Source of the DNA: a bacterium
GTDB lineage: Bacteria; Desulfobacterota; Binatia; HRBIN30; CADEER01
Reading direction: 5' to 3'
Assembly: GCA_030430165.1 (NCBI GenBank)
Contig: JAUIGL010000006.1
Span: 69,412 to 133,411 of the forward strand
Length of the DNA stretch: 64,000 nt
This document shows, piece after piece, positions 18,653-27,323 of this stretch. A model generated the notes under the pieces. The model did no database searches and was not told the origin of the DNA. It worked only from the letters and a program-made list of their open reading frames with translations. Positions within the stretch are counted from its first letter, which is position 1. Each line of letters begins with the position of its first letter. The translations under genes and the position numbers were made by a program.

Positions 18653-20880
18653 CACAATCGCGCGTAGCGCTCGCGCAGGCGCTGGCGCACGATCTCCGCC
18701 GCGGTGTTGAGCAAAAACGTCAGGACGAACAGCAGCAGCGCGGCCAGGAACAAGACCCGGTACAGAGTGCTGAACTGCGGCGCCTCGGGTATCTCCACCG
18801 CGATGTTCGCGGAGAGCGTGCGAAAGCCGTTGAACGGGTTCCAGTCCTGGATCGGCGTGTTGCCGGTCGCCATCAGGACGATCATGGTCTCGCCGACGGC
18901 GCGCCCGAAGCCGACCATGATCGCCGAGAAAATCCCCGGACTCGCCGTCGGCAGGACGACCCGAGATACGGTCTGCCAGCGAGTGGCACCGAGCGCCAGG
19001 GAGCCCGAAACGAGGTTTCTCGGAACGTTCGAGAAGGCATCCTCGGAGATGGCAAAGATGATCGGAATCACCGCGAATCCCATCGCAAGGCCGACGATGA
19101 TCGCGTTGCGCTGGTCGTACTGAACCCCGGCGAAATCACGCAGCCAGGCCTGGAAGTTGCCACCGAAGGCCAAGGCCTCGAACGGGCCGTTGAGAGCAAT
19201 GCAGGCAGCTCCCGCCGCGGCCAGGGCCACGGCGAACACGATCGCCTCACTGCCGCCGGGCAGCTGCCCGCGAATGCGCAGCGGAATCTGCAGCCAGAGC
19301 AGTCCGGTAGCAACGATCACCACCGGGTAGGCGGCGAACATCAGCAGCAGCGCGGGAAACGCGCTCTCGACACGCGGCGCCAGCCACAGACCGGCCAGGA
19401 ACCCGAGCACGACGCTGGGCAGCGCGGCCATGATCTCGACGGTCGGCTTGATGACGTTGCGCAACCGCGGGTGCATGAACTGCGAGACGTACATCGCGCC
19501 CAACACGCCGAGCGGGATGGCGATCAGCAACGAGTAGAACGTGCCCTTCAAGGTGCCGACGAGAAGGGGCGTGAGGCTGTACTTCGGCTCGAAGTCATCG
19601 GTGCCGCTGCTCGACTGCCAGACGTACTCCGGCTCGGCGTAGCCCTCGTACCAAACCGGCGCGAACAGCGACCAAACGCTGACGTCCGGGTGGGGATTGT
19701 CGACCGCCAGCACTTCGATGCCACGCGGCCCGCCAGCGACGATCGCATCGGCCTTCGGCGTCATCGCAAGCGCGGTCACCGGCTGCTCCAGGCTGCCGCG
19801 CCACAACACGCGCTCCGATGTCGAGTGGTAGATACCGGCGACCCCGGCGCGGTCGACCGCCACGAACCCCTTGTCCCGGCGCGATGGAACGATCAATTCG
19901 ATCGGTGCCTGGTGCGGCGGGAATCTGCGAATCCGCGTCAGCCGGCGCTCGCCGCTCTCCTGCGGCGTCTCGAACCACACCTCGAGCCCGCCGTCGTCGG
20001 TACCGACGACGATCGAACGCCCCCCCAAAAGGAAGGCCAGCGCCGTGATCTCCTCGTCGACATCGACCGTCTCGACCGGCGCAGCGGCAGGATCGAGCGC
20101 GCTCCAGCGGTGCAACAGCCCGCCCGCCGAAACACCGACCAGGGAACGCTGCTCGTCGTCGATCGCCAACAGACTCAGATCGGCAGGCGCGGCGACCGTC
20201 GACTGCGCGACGCTGGCCGACTCCTCGCCGGTGAACTCGTTGACCTCGCGCTGGCGCCGGAAGACCACGATCTCGCCGGCGTCGGTCGCCGCGGCGACCA
20301 CCCGCGCGTCGCCGTCGCGCGAATCGCGCACCGCGATCGGCGCGCCCAGCGCGACGTCGTCGACGCTGAACACCGACGGCTCGCTGATCTTCGGCGTCAC
20401 CACCCTGGTGCGACCCTCGAAACCGATCTCCCATTGCAGCGAGGCCGCCGCCACCGCCCCTTCACCGGTCAGCGCTGCCAGCGAGCGACCGTCGCTGTCG
20501 GCGCTCGCCGCGACCGGCGCTCCGCCGCCGGCGATCTCGCGCGCAGTGGTCTCCACCCCATCGGCAAGTCGCCGAACGCGAATCCATCCGTCGGCATCGA
20601 GCGACGCGACATGCGTGCGATAGGCGTCGCCGGCCAGTGCCAGCGGCGCCGACTCCACCGCCAGCGAGGGCCCGGGCTCGACCACCGCGCCGACCATCAA
20701 CGGCCACACCTCGACGAAGATGAAGAGGACGATCGCCAAGATGCTGGCGATGATACCGATGCCCCCGGCGCGGACGACGCCCCCGGCGATGCGATCGCTC
20801 CAGGTCCGACGGTCGGCGAAACGGGCATTCGAGACCAGCCGGGCAGCAGCCTCCGTCTCGGTGTCGCTACCCGCTACCAA
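18652..20880 (-). CDS. pstC: Phosphate ABC transporter permease PstC, long form with beta-propeller-like insert
   Basis: A ~742-residue permease. TM1 (GIGIIASILAIVLFIFVEVWP) is followed by ~380 residues of extracytoplasmic beta-rich sequence with WD/propeller-like blades (HVASLDADGWIRVRRL, LLHRWSALDP, GLEVWFE). The PstC core then follows: SLTPLLVGTLKGTFYSLLIA, and the EAA loop region GSLALGATRWQTVSRVVLPTASPG. The start is uncertain. The frame stays open into pstS, but a TTG at 20880 (VAGSDTETEA) or a CTG just before it, after GAAGGGG, avoids a long overlap. It is 46 bases after pstS. Confidence 0.92.
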   Translation of the reverse strand: MVAGSDTETEAAARLVSNARFADRRTWSDRIAGGVVRAGGIGIIASILAIVLFIFVEVWPLMVGAVVEPGPSLAVESAPLALAGDAYRTHVASLDADGWIRVRRLADGVETTAREIAGGGAPVAASADSDGRSLAALTGEGAVAAASLQWEIGFEGRTRVVTPKISEPSVFSVDDVALGAPIAVRDSRDGDARVVAAATDAGEIVVFRRQREVNEFTGEESASVAQSTVAAPADLSLLAIDDEQRSLVGVSAGGLLHRWSALDPAAAPVETVDVDEEITALAFLLGGRSIVVGTDDGGLEVWFETPQESGERRLTRIRRFPPHQAPIELIVPSRRDKGFVAVDRAGVAGIYHSTSERVLWRGSLEQPVTALAMTPKADAIVAGGPRGIEVLAVDNPHPDVSVWSLFAPVWYEGYAEPEYVWQSSSGTDDFEPKYSLTPLLVGTLKGTFYSLLIAIPLGVLGAMYVSQFMHPRLRNVIKPTVEIMAALPSVVLGFLAGLWLAPRVESAFPALLLMFAAYPVVIVATGLLWLQIPLRIRGQLPGGSEAIVFAVALAAAGAACIALNGPFEALAFGGNFQAWLRDFAGVQYDQRNAIIVGLAMGFAVIPIIFAISEDAFSNVPRNLVSGSLALGATRWQTVSRVVLPTASPGIFSAIMVGFGRAVGETMIVLMATGNTPIQDWNPFNGFRTLSANIAVEIPEAPQFSTLYRVLFLAALLLFVLTFLLNTAAEIVRQRLRERYARL

Positions 20881-20926
20881 CAGATGGCCCCTTCGGCTGA
20901 TCCCTCGAGGTCGAACGCGACCATCC

Positions 20927-21895
20927 CTACTCCAGCTTGGCCCGTTCGCGCTGCGCCACCGCTTGCGCCAACGGCAAGTACCCGTCTTTGAGAACCACCC
21001 GCTGCCCCTCGGCGCTGAGAACGAAGCGCACAAACTCCCGGACCAACGGATCGAGCGGCCGATTCGGCTCCTTGTTGATGTACAGGTAGAGGAAGCGCGC
21101 CAGGGGGTACTTTCCGGACAGCACCGAATCGGGGTCCGTATCGACGTAGTCGCCGCCAGGTTTGGCGGCCAGGGACAACGCCCTCACTCCCGAGGTCTTG
21201 TAACCGATTCCGCTGTAGCCGATTCCGCGCAGGTCCTCGGCGACCCCCTGCACCACCGAAGCCGATCCGGGCTGCTCCTTGACGGTGTCGCGATAGTCGC
21301 CCTTACAGAGCGCCTTCTCCTTGAAGTATCCGTAGGTTCCGGAGGCGGAGTTGCGGCCGTATAGACTCATCGGACGTTCCGCCCAGGCCCCCTCGAGGCC
21401 GGCTTGGCCCCAGGTATCGAGCCCCTGCGACGCGCCGCAGCGGCGCGTTTTCGAGAAGATCGCATCGACCTCGGGGATGGTGAGTTGCTGCAGCGGGTTG
21501 TCTTTGTTGACGTAGACCGCGAGGGCGTCGATCGCCACTTTGATCTGGGTCGGCGGGTAACCGAACCTTCGCTCGAACTCGTCCACCTCGGTCGGCTTCA
21601 TCGCTCGGCTCATCGGGCCGATCTGTGCAGTCGCCGCGATCAAAGCCGGCGGCGCCGTCGACGAGCCCTTGCCTTCGATCTGTGTGCGAATGTTCGGGTA
21701 GACCTTCTGGAACCCTTCGGCCCACAACGTCATCAGATTGTTGAGCGTATCCGAACCGATGCTGTTGAGACTTCCCGAGACTCCGCCGACCTTCTCGTAC
21801 GCCGGCAGCGCGGGATCGACCTTCGTCTGTTCCGCCGCGCACAGCCCGGCGGTCATTGCGACCAACAGACCGGCAAACAACACTTGTCGCCTCAT
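20927..21895 (-). CDS. pstS: Phosphate-binding periplasmic protein
   Basis: A 322-residue binding protein with a signal peptide (MRRQVLFAGLLVAMTAGLCAAEQ). Phosphate-ligand regions are visible: SIGSDTLNNLMTLW, GKGSSTAPPALIAATAQIGPMSRAM and GRNSASGTYGYFKE. It captures phosphate for PstC/PstA. The ATG at 21895 follows GGGGAGGAGAATC. It is the first gene of the seven-gene Pho operon and lies ~150 bases downstream of the Pho-box promoter. Confidence 0.96.
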   Translation of the reverse strand: MRRQVLFAGLLVAMTAGLCAAEQTKVDPALPAYEKVGGVSGSLNSIGSDTLNNLMTLWAEGFQKVYPNIRTQIEGKGSSTAPPALIAATAQIGPMSRAMKPTEVDEFERRFGYPPTQIKVAIDALAVYVNKDNPLQQLTIPEVDAIFSKTRRCGASQGLDTWGQAGLEGAWAERPMSLYGRNSASGTYGYFKEKALCKGDYRDTVKEQPGSASVVQGVAEDLRGIGYSGIGYKTSGVRALSLAAKPGGDYVDTDPDSVLSGKYPLARFLYLYINKEPNRPLDPLVREFVRFVLSAEGQRVVLKDGYLPLAQAVAQRERAKLE

Positions 21896-22249
21896 CACTG
21901 ATTCTCCTCCCCAGTACCCCATCTCGAGCCGTAGTTCCGGGCTCCCATCACGATCGGCCGGAGACCATGCCGCTTGCGTTCGATGACGCGTCCCTGTGCC
22001 CCCCGAGTCGCTCGAAGAGGCCTCGCCAGTCGGTGATTGAACGATCTCTCGGACGCTAGCGGCGAATTGTTACAGCCTGGTTACCAGTACGTCAAATCTG
22101 CGAAAATCGAGTCGCACAGGCACCCGGACTGGCGTTTTTCGCCCGCTGGAGTCGTGCTATTGGGACGGAGGATGGTGTCACCGGTGGTGCGAGTGCGGCG
22201 GGATCGGGCGGCGGAGTTGCGGGCTCCACACGCGCCAGATGAGTGAATC
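21896..22249. other. Divergent intergenic region between pstS and ppx
   Basis: This 354-bp gap holds the pstS ribosome site and ~150-base leader, the Pho-box promoter (22053-22097), and ~150 bases before the ppx ATG. I saw no convincing hairpin or small gene in the rest. A promoter for ppx must lie in 22098-22249 but is not obvious by eye. Confidence 0.7.
22053..22097 (-). promoter_or_regulatory. Pho-box promoter of the pst-pho operon
   Basis: On the plus strand three 7-mers occur at an 11-base period: GTTACAG (22069), GTTACCA (22080) and a weaker GTCAAAT (22091). On the minus strand this gives TGGTAAC-N4-CTGTAAC, close to the direct-repeat architecture of PhoB sites (CTGTCAT-N4). Ten bases after the last repeat is TAGCGT (22058-22053), a plausible -10 element, which is the normal position in PhoB-activated promoters. 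The predicted start is near 22046. Confidence 0.7.
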
Positions 22250-23821
22250 ATGCGGGTCGCTGCCGTAGACGTAGGAAGCAACTCGATTCACATGGTCGTC
22301 GCGGCGATCGAACCCGATGGCCGCTTCACCGTGCTCGATCGCGCCAAGGAGATGGTCCGCCTCGGCAGCGGTACTCTGAGCAAGGGGGTCCTCTCCGACC
22401 GCGCCATGGAGAACGGGGTGCGTACCCTGTCGGCCTTCCGAACCCTCGCCGACCGGCTCGACGTGACCCGCATCCAAGCGGTCGCCACCAGCGCCGTCCG
22501 CGAGGCCGCCAACGGCGGCGACTTCATCCGCCGCGTCAAGCACGAAGTCGGCTGGCGCGTCCGCGTCATCCAGGGCCAGGAAGAAGCCCGCCTGATCTAC
22601 CTCGGCGTTCGCCACGCGATGGATCTGGTAACCGACTCCCCTTCCCTGATCGTCGACATCGGCGGCGGCAGCGTCGAGGTGATTCTGGTCGAGGACGGGC
22701 AGGCGGTGTGGCTGGACAGCCTGAAGCTCGGAGTGGCGCGCTTGAGCGACCGCTACTTGCCCAACGATCCGCCGCGCGACGCCGATCTCGCTACGCTCAA
22801 CCGCGTCATCGACGAGGAGCTCGCCGACTCGCGCAAGGCGATCCACGACCGGGTGAAGGCCGTGCCGCGAATCATCGGCACCTCCGGCACGATGCTCAAC
22901 TTGATCGCGATGGCCGGCCACGAGGAGAACAAGTCGGCCGACGGCAAGCCGCACAATCTCGAGGTCGGCGCCAACCGCATCTCACGGGTGCGTCGCGCGG
23001 TCTGCCGCACCGACCGCAGCGGTCGCCAGAAGATACCCGGGCTGGACTCGAAGCGGGCCGATTTGATCGTCGCCGGCGCCTGTGTCGCCGAACGAATCAT
23101 CAAGACGGTCTCCGCCAAACGCGTCGTCGGCTGTACCTGGGCGCTGCGCGAGGGGGTGCTGCTCGACTTCATCGAGCGACACCAGAAGGGCATCGAAGAG
23201 CTCGGCCTCTACGAGAGCCCGCGCATCCGCAGCGTGGTGCGGCTGGCGCGGCACCTCGGCGAGACCTCGCGCCACGGCTCCCAGGTTGCCGAGCTCGCCC
23301 TCAGCCTCTTCGACCAGCTCGAGGCAACCCTAGAGCTCGGCGCCGCGTCGCGCGAATGGCTGCACTACGCCGCTCTGCTGCACGACGTCGGACACCACAT
23401 CGCGCACAGCAATCACCACCGTCATTCTCACTACCTGATCTCCAACGGCGAGCTTCTCGGCTTCGAGCCGAGCGAGATCGAAATGATCGCCCTGCTGGCT
23501 CGCTACCACCGCAAGGCGCCTCCCAAGGACAGTGACCCCGAGCTCGCCAAGCTGTCGCCCGAGTTGCGACCGGTAGTGCGCGCGCTGAGCGCGATTCTGC
23601 GCGTCGCCGATTCGCTCGACCGCAGCCACTTCGGCGTGGTCAAGGGAGTCACCGTCGAACGCAGCGACAACCGCATCACCATTCGTCTCGATACCGGCAG
23701 CGACGACGCAGCGCTGGAAATCTGGGAAGCGCAGCAGAGATCGAAGCTCCTGCGCCAGGTGACCGGCTGCGAGATCGTCTTCGCCACGAGAAACGGCGTC
23801 GTGGCTGCGGCCGGCAAATGA
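22250..23821 (+). CDS. ppx: Ppx/GppA family exopolyphosphatase / pppGpp phosphatase
   Basis: A 523-residue protein with an actin-like ASKHA phosphatase domain and a C-terminal HD-type helical domain. The first domain has AAVDVGSNSIHMVVA (phosphate 1), IVDIGGGSVEVIL (phosphate 2) and IGTSGTMLNLIAMA. The HD domain has ALLHDVGHHI at ~380. The family removes terminal phosphate from polyphosphate and/or pppGpp. It is divergent from the Pho operon and overlaps the next gene by 4 bases (ATGA). Polyphosphate as substrate is favoured by this neighbourhood but GppA activity cannot be excluded. Confidence 0.92.
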   Translation: MRVAAVDVGSNSIHMVVAAIEPDGRFTVLDRAKEMVRLGSGTLSKGVLSDRAMENGVRTLSAFRTLADRLDVTRIQAVATSAVREAANGGDFIRRVKHEVGWRVRVIQGQEEARLIYLGVRHAMDLVTDSPSLIVDIGGGSVEVILVEDGQAVWLDSLKLGVARLSDRYLPNDPPRDADLATLNRVIDEELADSRKAIHDRVKAVPRIIGTSGTMLNLIAMAGHEENKSADGKPHNLEVGANRISRVRRAVCRTDRSGRQKIPGLDSKRADLIVAGACVAERIIKTVSAKRVVGCTWALREGVLLDFIERHQKGIEELGLYESPRIRSVVRLARHLGETSRHGSQVAELALSLFDQLEATLELGAASREWLHYAALLHDVGHHIAHSNHHRHSHYLISNGELLGFEPSEIEMIALLARYHRKAPPKDSDPELAKLSPELRPVVRALSAILRVADSLDRSHFGVVKGVTVERSDNRITIRLDTGSDDAALEIWEAQQRSKLLRQVTGCEIVFATRNGVVAAAGK

Positions 23822-24462
23822 GCGGGGTCTCGGACGAAGTCGAAGCAAAGCTGCTCGCTCGCGACGCCGCCACCCTGGCTGAAATCCGAAGGCTCACATC
23901 GATCGCCGGCTTCGCCTGCCGCGAGGTATCTCACCAGCACCTGCGGACCACCTACTTCGACGACGCCGATCGGTCGCTGTCTCGCCACGGCGTCGCCCTG
24001 CGCCTGCGCCGGCAAGCCGACGATTGGGAAATGACGCTCAAGTGGAGCGGCCGCATCGAAGGCGACGTTCACCGGCGTCCCGAGTTGAACCTTCCGCTCG
24101 CCGCGGCGCCGGCGACACCGCTCGAGCTTCCAGCAGCCGTCGCCGAAGTCGTCGACCCGCTGCTGCAGAGCCGTCCGGTCGAAGCGCTGGTCACCACCGA
24201 CATCGAGCGCACCACGATCGAGCTCAGCGCCGGCGAAGGTGTGATCGCGTTGCTGGTACTCGACCGAGTCCGACATTCCGCACCGACGATGGCGCCGCAG
24301 GAGCCCTACTGCGAAGTCGAGATCGAGCTCGCCGACGGCAGTCTGGAGGATCTCCAGCGCATCGCCGCTAGCCTCAAGGCGACCCATCGGCTGCAGCCGA
24401 CCACCGAATCGAAGTTTTCCCGCGCCCTGGCCGACCTCGACCGGCCGAGTCGCCGTAGCTGA
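23818..24462 (+). CDS. CYTH domain protein (triphosphate tunnel family)
   Basis: A 214-residue protein that begins with the diagnostic ExExK motif (DEVEAKLLA). It has the tunnel strands HLRTTYFDD, GVALRLRRQADDWEMTLKWSG and PYCEVEIELADG, with alternating Arg/Lys/Glu pointing into the tunnel. CYTH proteins hydrolyse tripolyphosphate or other triphosphates, or make cAMP (class IV cyclases). Coupling to ppx by a 4-base overlap favours an inorganic triphosphatase role, but this is inference. It has no attached CHAD domain. Confidence 0.88.
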   Translation: MSGVSDEVEAKLLARDAATLAEIRRLTSIAGFACREVSHQHLRTTYFDDADRSLSRHGVALRLRRQADDWEMTLKWSGRIEGDVHRRPELNLPLAAAPATPLELPAAVAEVVDPLLQSRPVEALVTTDIERTTIELSAGEGVIALLVLDRVRHSAPTMAPQEPYCEVEIELADGSLEDLQRIAASLKATHRLQPTTESKFSRALADLDRPSRRS

Positions 24463-24513
24463 GCGAGCGCGCGCGACTCCACATCGACGAGCCGTCGCGC
24501 TAAGCTCGCGTCG

Positions 24514-25020
24514 ATGAATCTCGAGACGGTGTATATCGTACGCCACGGCATCGCCGACGCCTATGCAGCGAGCGGCTCGGACTACGACCGCCGGCTGACC
24601 GAGGTCGGCATCGACAAGACCCGGCGCGCCGCCCGTGGAATGGCGGCGATCGGAGTCAGCCCCGACCTGATCCTCACCAGCCCGCTGCTGCGCGCCGCGG
24701 AAACGGCGGAGATCGTCGCCGCCGCAGTTGGCCGACCGCAGCTGCGCGAGTCCGAAGCTCTCGCGCCCGGCGGCTCCTTCGAGGCGCTGGTGCGCGACTT
24801 CCTGCGCCCCCCCAAGCCGGCCCGGGTGCTCGTCGTCGGCCACCAACCCGGCCTCGGCACGCTCGCCTCCACCCTGCTGACCGGTCAACGCGAGGCGGCG
24901 TTCCTGCCGTTTCGCAAGGCCTCGGCGGCCTGCATCGCCGTCTCCGGCGCGCCCGAGACGCTGCGCGGTACCCTGCAGTGGTTCCTGGCGCCGGCCCAGC
25001 TGCGCGCTCTCGGCGACTGA
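24514..25020 (+). CDS. sixA: SixA-like histidine phosphatase
   Basis: A 168-residue member of the histidine phosphatase (RHG) superfamily. The catalytic motif VYIVRHGIAD is at ~6-15. DRRLTEVGIDKTR follows, then LILTSPLLRAAETAEIV with the second conserved arginine, and the late histidine in LVVGHQPGLG. The size and layout match SixA, which dephosphorylates phosphohistidine proteins. It follows the CYTH gene by 51 bases on the same strand and completes a small phosphate-metabolism cluster. The real substrate is unknown. Confidence 0.88.
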   Translation: MNLETVYIVRHGIADAYAASGSDYDRRLTEVGIDKTRRAARGMAAIGVSPDLILTSPLLRAAETAEIVAAAVGRPQLRESEALAPGGSFEALVRDFLRPPKPARVLVVGHQPGLGTLASTLLTGQREAAFLPFRKASAACIAVSGAPETLRGTLQWFLAPAQLRALGD

Positions 25021-25095
25021 GCCCAAACTAAAAAAGTTTCGCCGGCGGGAACGTTCGCCGCCGCGCCGCGGTTGAGTTCCCGGGAGGGAGTCAGG

Positions 25096-25497
25096 GTGCA
25101 GTCCGGCGACGCAGCGAACAGCGACTTCAACGACATTATCTTGCCAACCCAGCTCTGGGCCCCGGCCGCCTCGGCGGCGGCTCAGCCCGAGAAACGTCTG
25201 ATGGCGGCCGTTCTCGAGGAGGCGATCTCGGTCCTGGTGCGCCAACCGCCTGCCGAGTCCGGAGAGAGCGCCGCGGCTGCGCGCGACGCGTCCGACTGGC
25301 TGGCCAGCGATACCCGCGAGTTGCCCTTCTCCTTCGCCAGCATCTGCGACGTCCTCGGTCTCGACGTCGACAGTGTGCGCGGCGCCGTCGAGCAACTGCG
25401 GCGCCGCGGCGAGACCTTCGTCCGGCCGCGCATGTCGGCCGGGCGCGGTCGCCATCGCATTCGCCAGAAGCGTCGGCGGGCGCGCAGCGCCGCCTGA
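25096..25497 (+). CDS. Conserved-looking hypothetical protein
   Basis: I cannot name this ~133-residue protein. It starts at GTG 25096, 6 bases after GGGAGGGA (an upstream TTG at 25072 has no ribosome site). The N-terminus has DFNDIILPTQLW, the middle a helix (EKRLMAAVLEEAISVLVR), then LPFSFASICDVLGLDVDSVRGAVEQLRRR, which looks like a helix-turn-helix-type segment. The tail is strongly basic (GRGRHRIRQKRRRARSAA) and could bind nucleic acid. A short AT-rich palindrome (AAACT-N5-AGTTT, 25025-25039) lies just upstream. A regulatory role is a guess. Confidence 0.6.
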   Translation: MQSGDAANSDFNDIILPTQLWAPAASAAAQPEKRLMAAVLEEAISVLVRQPPAESGESAAAARDASDWLASDTRELPFSFASICDVLGLDVDSVRGAVEQLRRRGETFVRPRMSAGRGRHRIRQKRRRARSAA

Positions 25498-25553
25498 CCT
25501 CCGCCGACCGGCGAGCGGTTGCGGCGCGTTGGCTGGGGTGCCAATAGGAGCCG

Positions 25554-25916
25554 ATGCCCAAGCTGATTGAATCACCGACCCGGATCGAAGCGGCCGGCAA
25601 CAAGCCCAAGCTGATCGACGAATACGTCGGCCGCGTAAACAGCAACAGCGCGCACGTCAGCGTCGCCCACATGCGCTCGCCGCAGGGCTGGGTCGAGCCG
25701 GCACAGACTCCGGAATTCGAGGAGATCACCTTGGTGCTGCGCGGCAGCCTCGCGGTCGAGACCGATCAGGGAACGATCGAGGTCGCTGCCGGTCAGGCGA
25801 TCGTCACCAGCCCCGGCGAACGAGTACGCTACAGCACGCCGTCGGCCGACACCGAGTACGTCGCCGTATGCCTGCCGGCATTCGCCCCGAACACCGTCCA
25901 CCGCGACGAAGAGTGA
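25554..25916 (+). CDS. Cupin-domain protein
   Basis: A 120-residue single cupin barrel. The two cupin motifs are recognisable in weakened form: TPEFEEITLVLRGSLAVET and AAGQAIVTSPGERVRYSTP. The usual paired histidines of motif 1 are absent, so metal binding is doubtful. It may bind a small molecule or act as an ectoine synthase-like or auxin-binding-like fold; function cannot be assigned. The ATG follows AGGAG. Its stop overlaps the GTG start of rsmH (GTGA), so the two are translationally coupled. Confidence 0.75.
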   Translation: MPKLIESPTRIEAAGNKPKLIDEYVGRVNSNSAHVSVAHMRSPQGWVEPAQTPEFEEITLVLRGSLAVETDQGTIEVAAGQAIVTSPGERVRYSTPSADTEYVAVCLPAFAPNTVHRDEE

Positions 25917-26854
25917 CCGACGATCGCGAGAGCGCGCCCTCCGAATCAGCCGAGTCGGTTCACGCGCCGATTCTCGTCGGCAGCGTGCTCGAGCACCTCG
26001 CGGTGCGGCCTGGCGGACACTACGTCGACGCCACTGCCAACGGCGGCGGCCATACCCGGGCCATCCTCGACGCGAGCGCGCCCAACGGCCGCGTCCTCGC
26101 CCTCGATCGCGACCCGGTTCTGATCGATCGCCTGCAGAGCACGCAGCCGGCGCTGGTGGCGAGCGGACGGCTGATCGCCGTCGCCACCAGCTTCCGCGCC
26201 ATCGCCGACGTCATCGGCGCCAACGACTTCGCGCCGGTCGCCGGCATCGTCTTCGACCTCGGCCTCAGCTCGTACCACCTCGATCGCAGCGGTCGCGGCT
26301 TCTCCTACGCCAAAGACGAGACTCTCGATATGCGATTCGGCGGCGACGAGCTGCAAACCAAGCGCGGCTACGAGATCCTCGCCCGGGCGCCGTTGCCCGA
26401 GCTCACCAGGATCTTTCGCGAGCTCGGTGAAGAGCGCTACGGCTCGCGCATTGCCCGGACCATCGTCGCGATGCGCGACAACACCCCGATCCGCACCACC
26501 ACCGAGCTGTTCGCCGCCATCGAGAAGTCGCTGCCGGCCAACACGCGCTGGCGGGCCAACCGCCACGCGGCTCGTGTGTTCCAGGGGTTGCGGATCGCCG
26601 TCAACGACGAGCTGACGACCGTCAGCGACACCCTGCCGGACGCGTGGGACAGCCTGGCACCCGGCGGCCGCATGGTCGTCCTCGCCTTCCACTCGCTCGA
26701 GGACCGCATCATCAAGCGCTGCTTCCGCGCCAAGGCCCAAGAGGGAGTCGGCAAGCTGCTCACCAAAAAACCGCTGGTCGCAGACGCCGAGGAAGTCGCC
26801 CTCAACTCGCGCGCCGCCAGCGCCAAGTTGCGCGCGATCGAGAAGCTGGCGTGA
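25913..26854 (+). CDS. rsmH: 16S rRNA (cytosine-1402-N4)-methyltransferase
   Basis: A 313-residue SAM-dependent methyltransferase. After a short polar N-terminus come HAPILVGSVLEHLAVRPGGHYVDATANGGGHTRAIL (SAM site), GIVFDLGLSSYHLDRSGRGFSYAKDETLDMRF, and AARVFQGLRIAVNDEL followed by VLAFHSLEDRIIKRCF, all family signatures. It adds the N4-methyl group to C1402 of 16S rRNA. The GTG at 25913 overlaps the cupin stop. It is not in the usual division/cell-wall (dcw) cluster with mraZ and ftsL, which is unusual. Confidence 0.95.
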   Translation: MTDDRESAPSESAESVHAPILVGSVLEHLAVRPGGHYVDATANGGGHTRAILDASAPNGRVLALDRDPVLIDRLQSTQPALVASGRLIAVATSFRAIADVIGANDFAPVAGIVFDLGLSSYHLDRSGRGFSYAKDETLDMRFGGDELQTKRGYEILARAPLPELTRIFRELGEERYGSRIARTIVAMRDNTPIRTTTELFAAIEKSLPANTRWRANRHAARVFQGLRIAVNDELTTVSDTLPDAWDSLAPGGRMVVLAFHSLEDRIIKRCFRAKAQEGVGKLLTKKPLVADAEEVALNSRAASAKLRAIEKLA

Positions 26855-26866
26855 GTCCCGGCTGAA

Positions 26867-27217
26867 TCAGGAGCCGGCGGCTTCGCGCAGCAGGGCCGCG
26901 ACGTGCTCGCGCAGCGATCCACTGCGCCGGCCGTAGCGATTGCGGGTCGACAGCGCGACCTCCTTGCCGACCACGTCGGCCGCAACCAGATCCGCCAGGT
27001 AGCGACAAACCGCCTGCCGCATGCGTTCCTGGCGCGCCTGCACGCGGTGCTGACGCTGGCCGTCGGAGAGGCCCTTTTCGTGCGGGTCGGGCAGTGGCTC
27101 GGTCATCAGCTCGCGAACGACTCGGCGCATCCGCAGGTCCCACCCCGGCGGCAGAGTCAGCACGATCTCTCCCGGCTTGTCACCGGGCCGCGCGCGGATT
27201 GGATCCGACTGAGCCAT
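26867..27217 (-). CDS. Hypothetical basic protein
   Basis: A 116-residue protein that I do not recognise, starting MAQSDPIRARPGDKPGEIVLTLPPGWDLRMRRVVREL. It is rich in Arg and Gln, with a central charged helix (GQRQHRVQARQERMRQAVCRYLADLVAAD) and a helical end (SLREHVAALLREAAGS). No membrane segment or cysteine motif is seen. It converges on rsmH with a 12-base gap and lies downstream of rsmI (106-base gap) on the same strand. Codon usage resembles the neighbours, which supports a real gene. Confidence 0.5.
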   Translation of the reverse strand: MAQSDPIRARPGDKPGEIVLTLPPGWDLRMRRVVRELMTEPLPDPHEKGLSDGQRQHRVQARQERMRQAVCRYLADLVAADVVGKEVALSTRNRYGRRSGSLREHVAALLREAAGS

Positions 27218-27323
27218 CCCAGACCCCGTAGCAGACCCGGTTCGAACCTGTCCATCCCCAACCAAGCCCCACGCCGCCGACGCGGCCGGGCGGGCCGCCG
27301 CGATCGCGCCGGCCCTGCCCCGG

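Noticed and set aside
18656-18705. Possible selenocysteine or frameshift at the pstC/pstA junction
   Set aside because: It is an ordinary stop-start overlap (TGATG); both proteins are complete around it.
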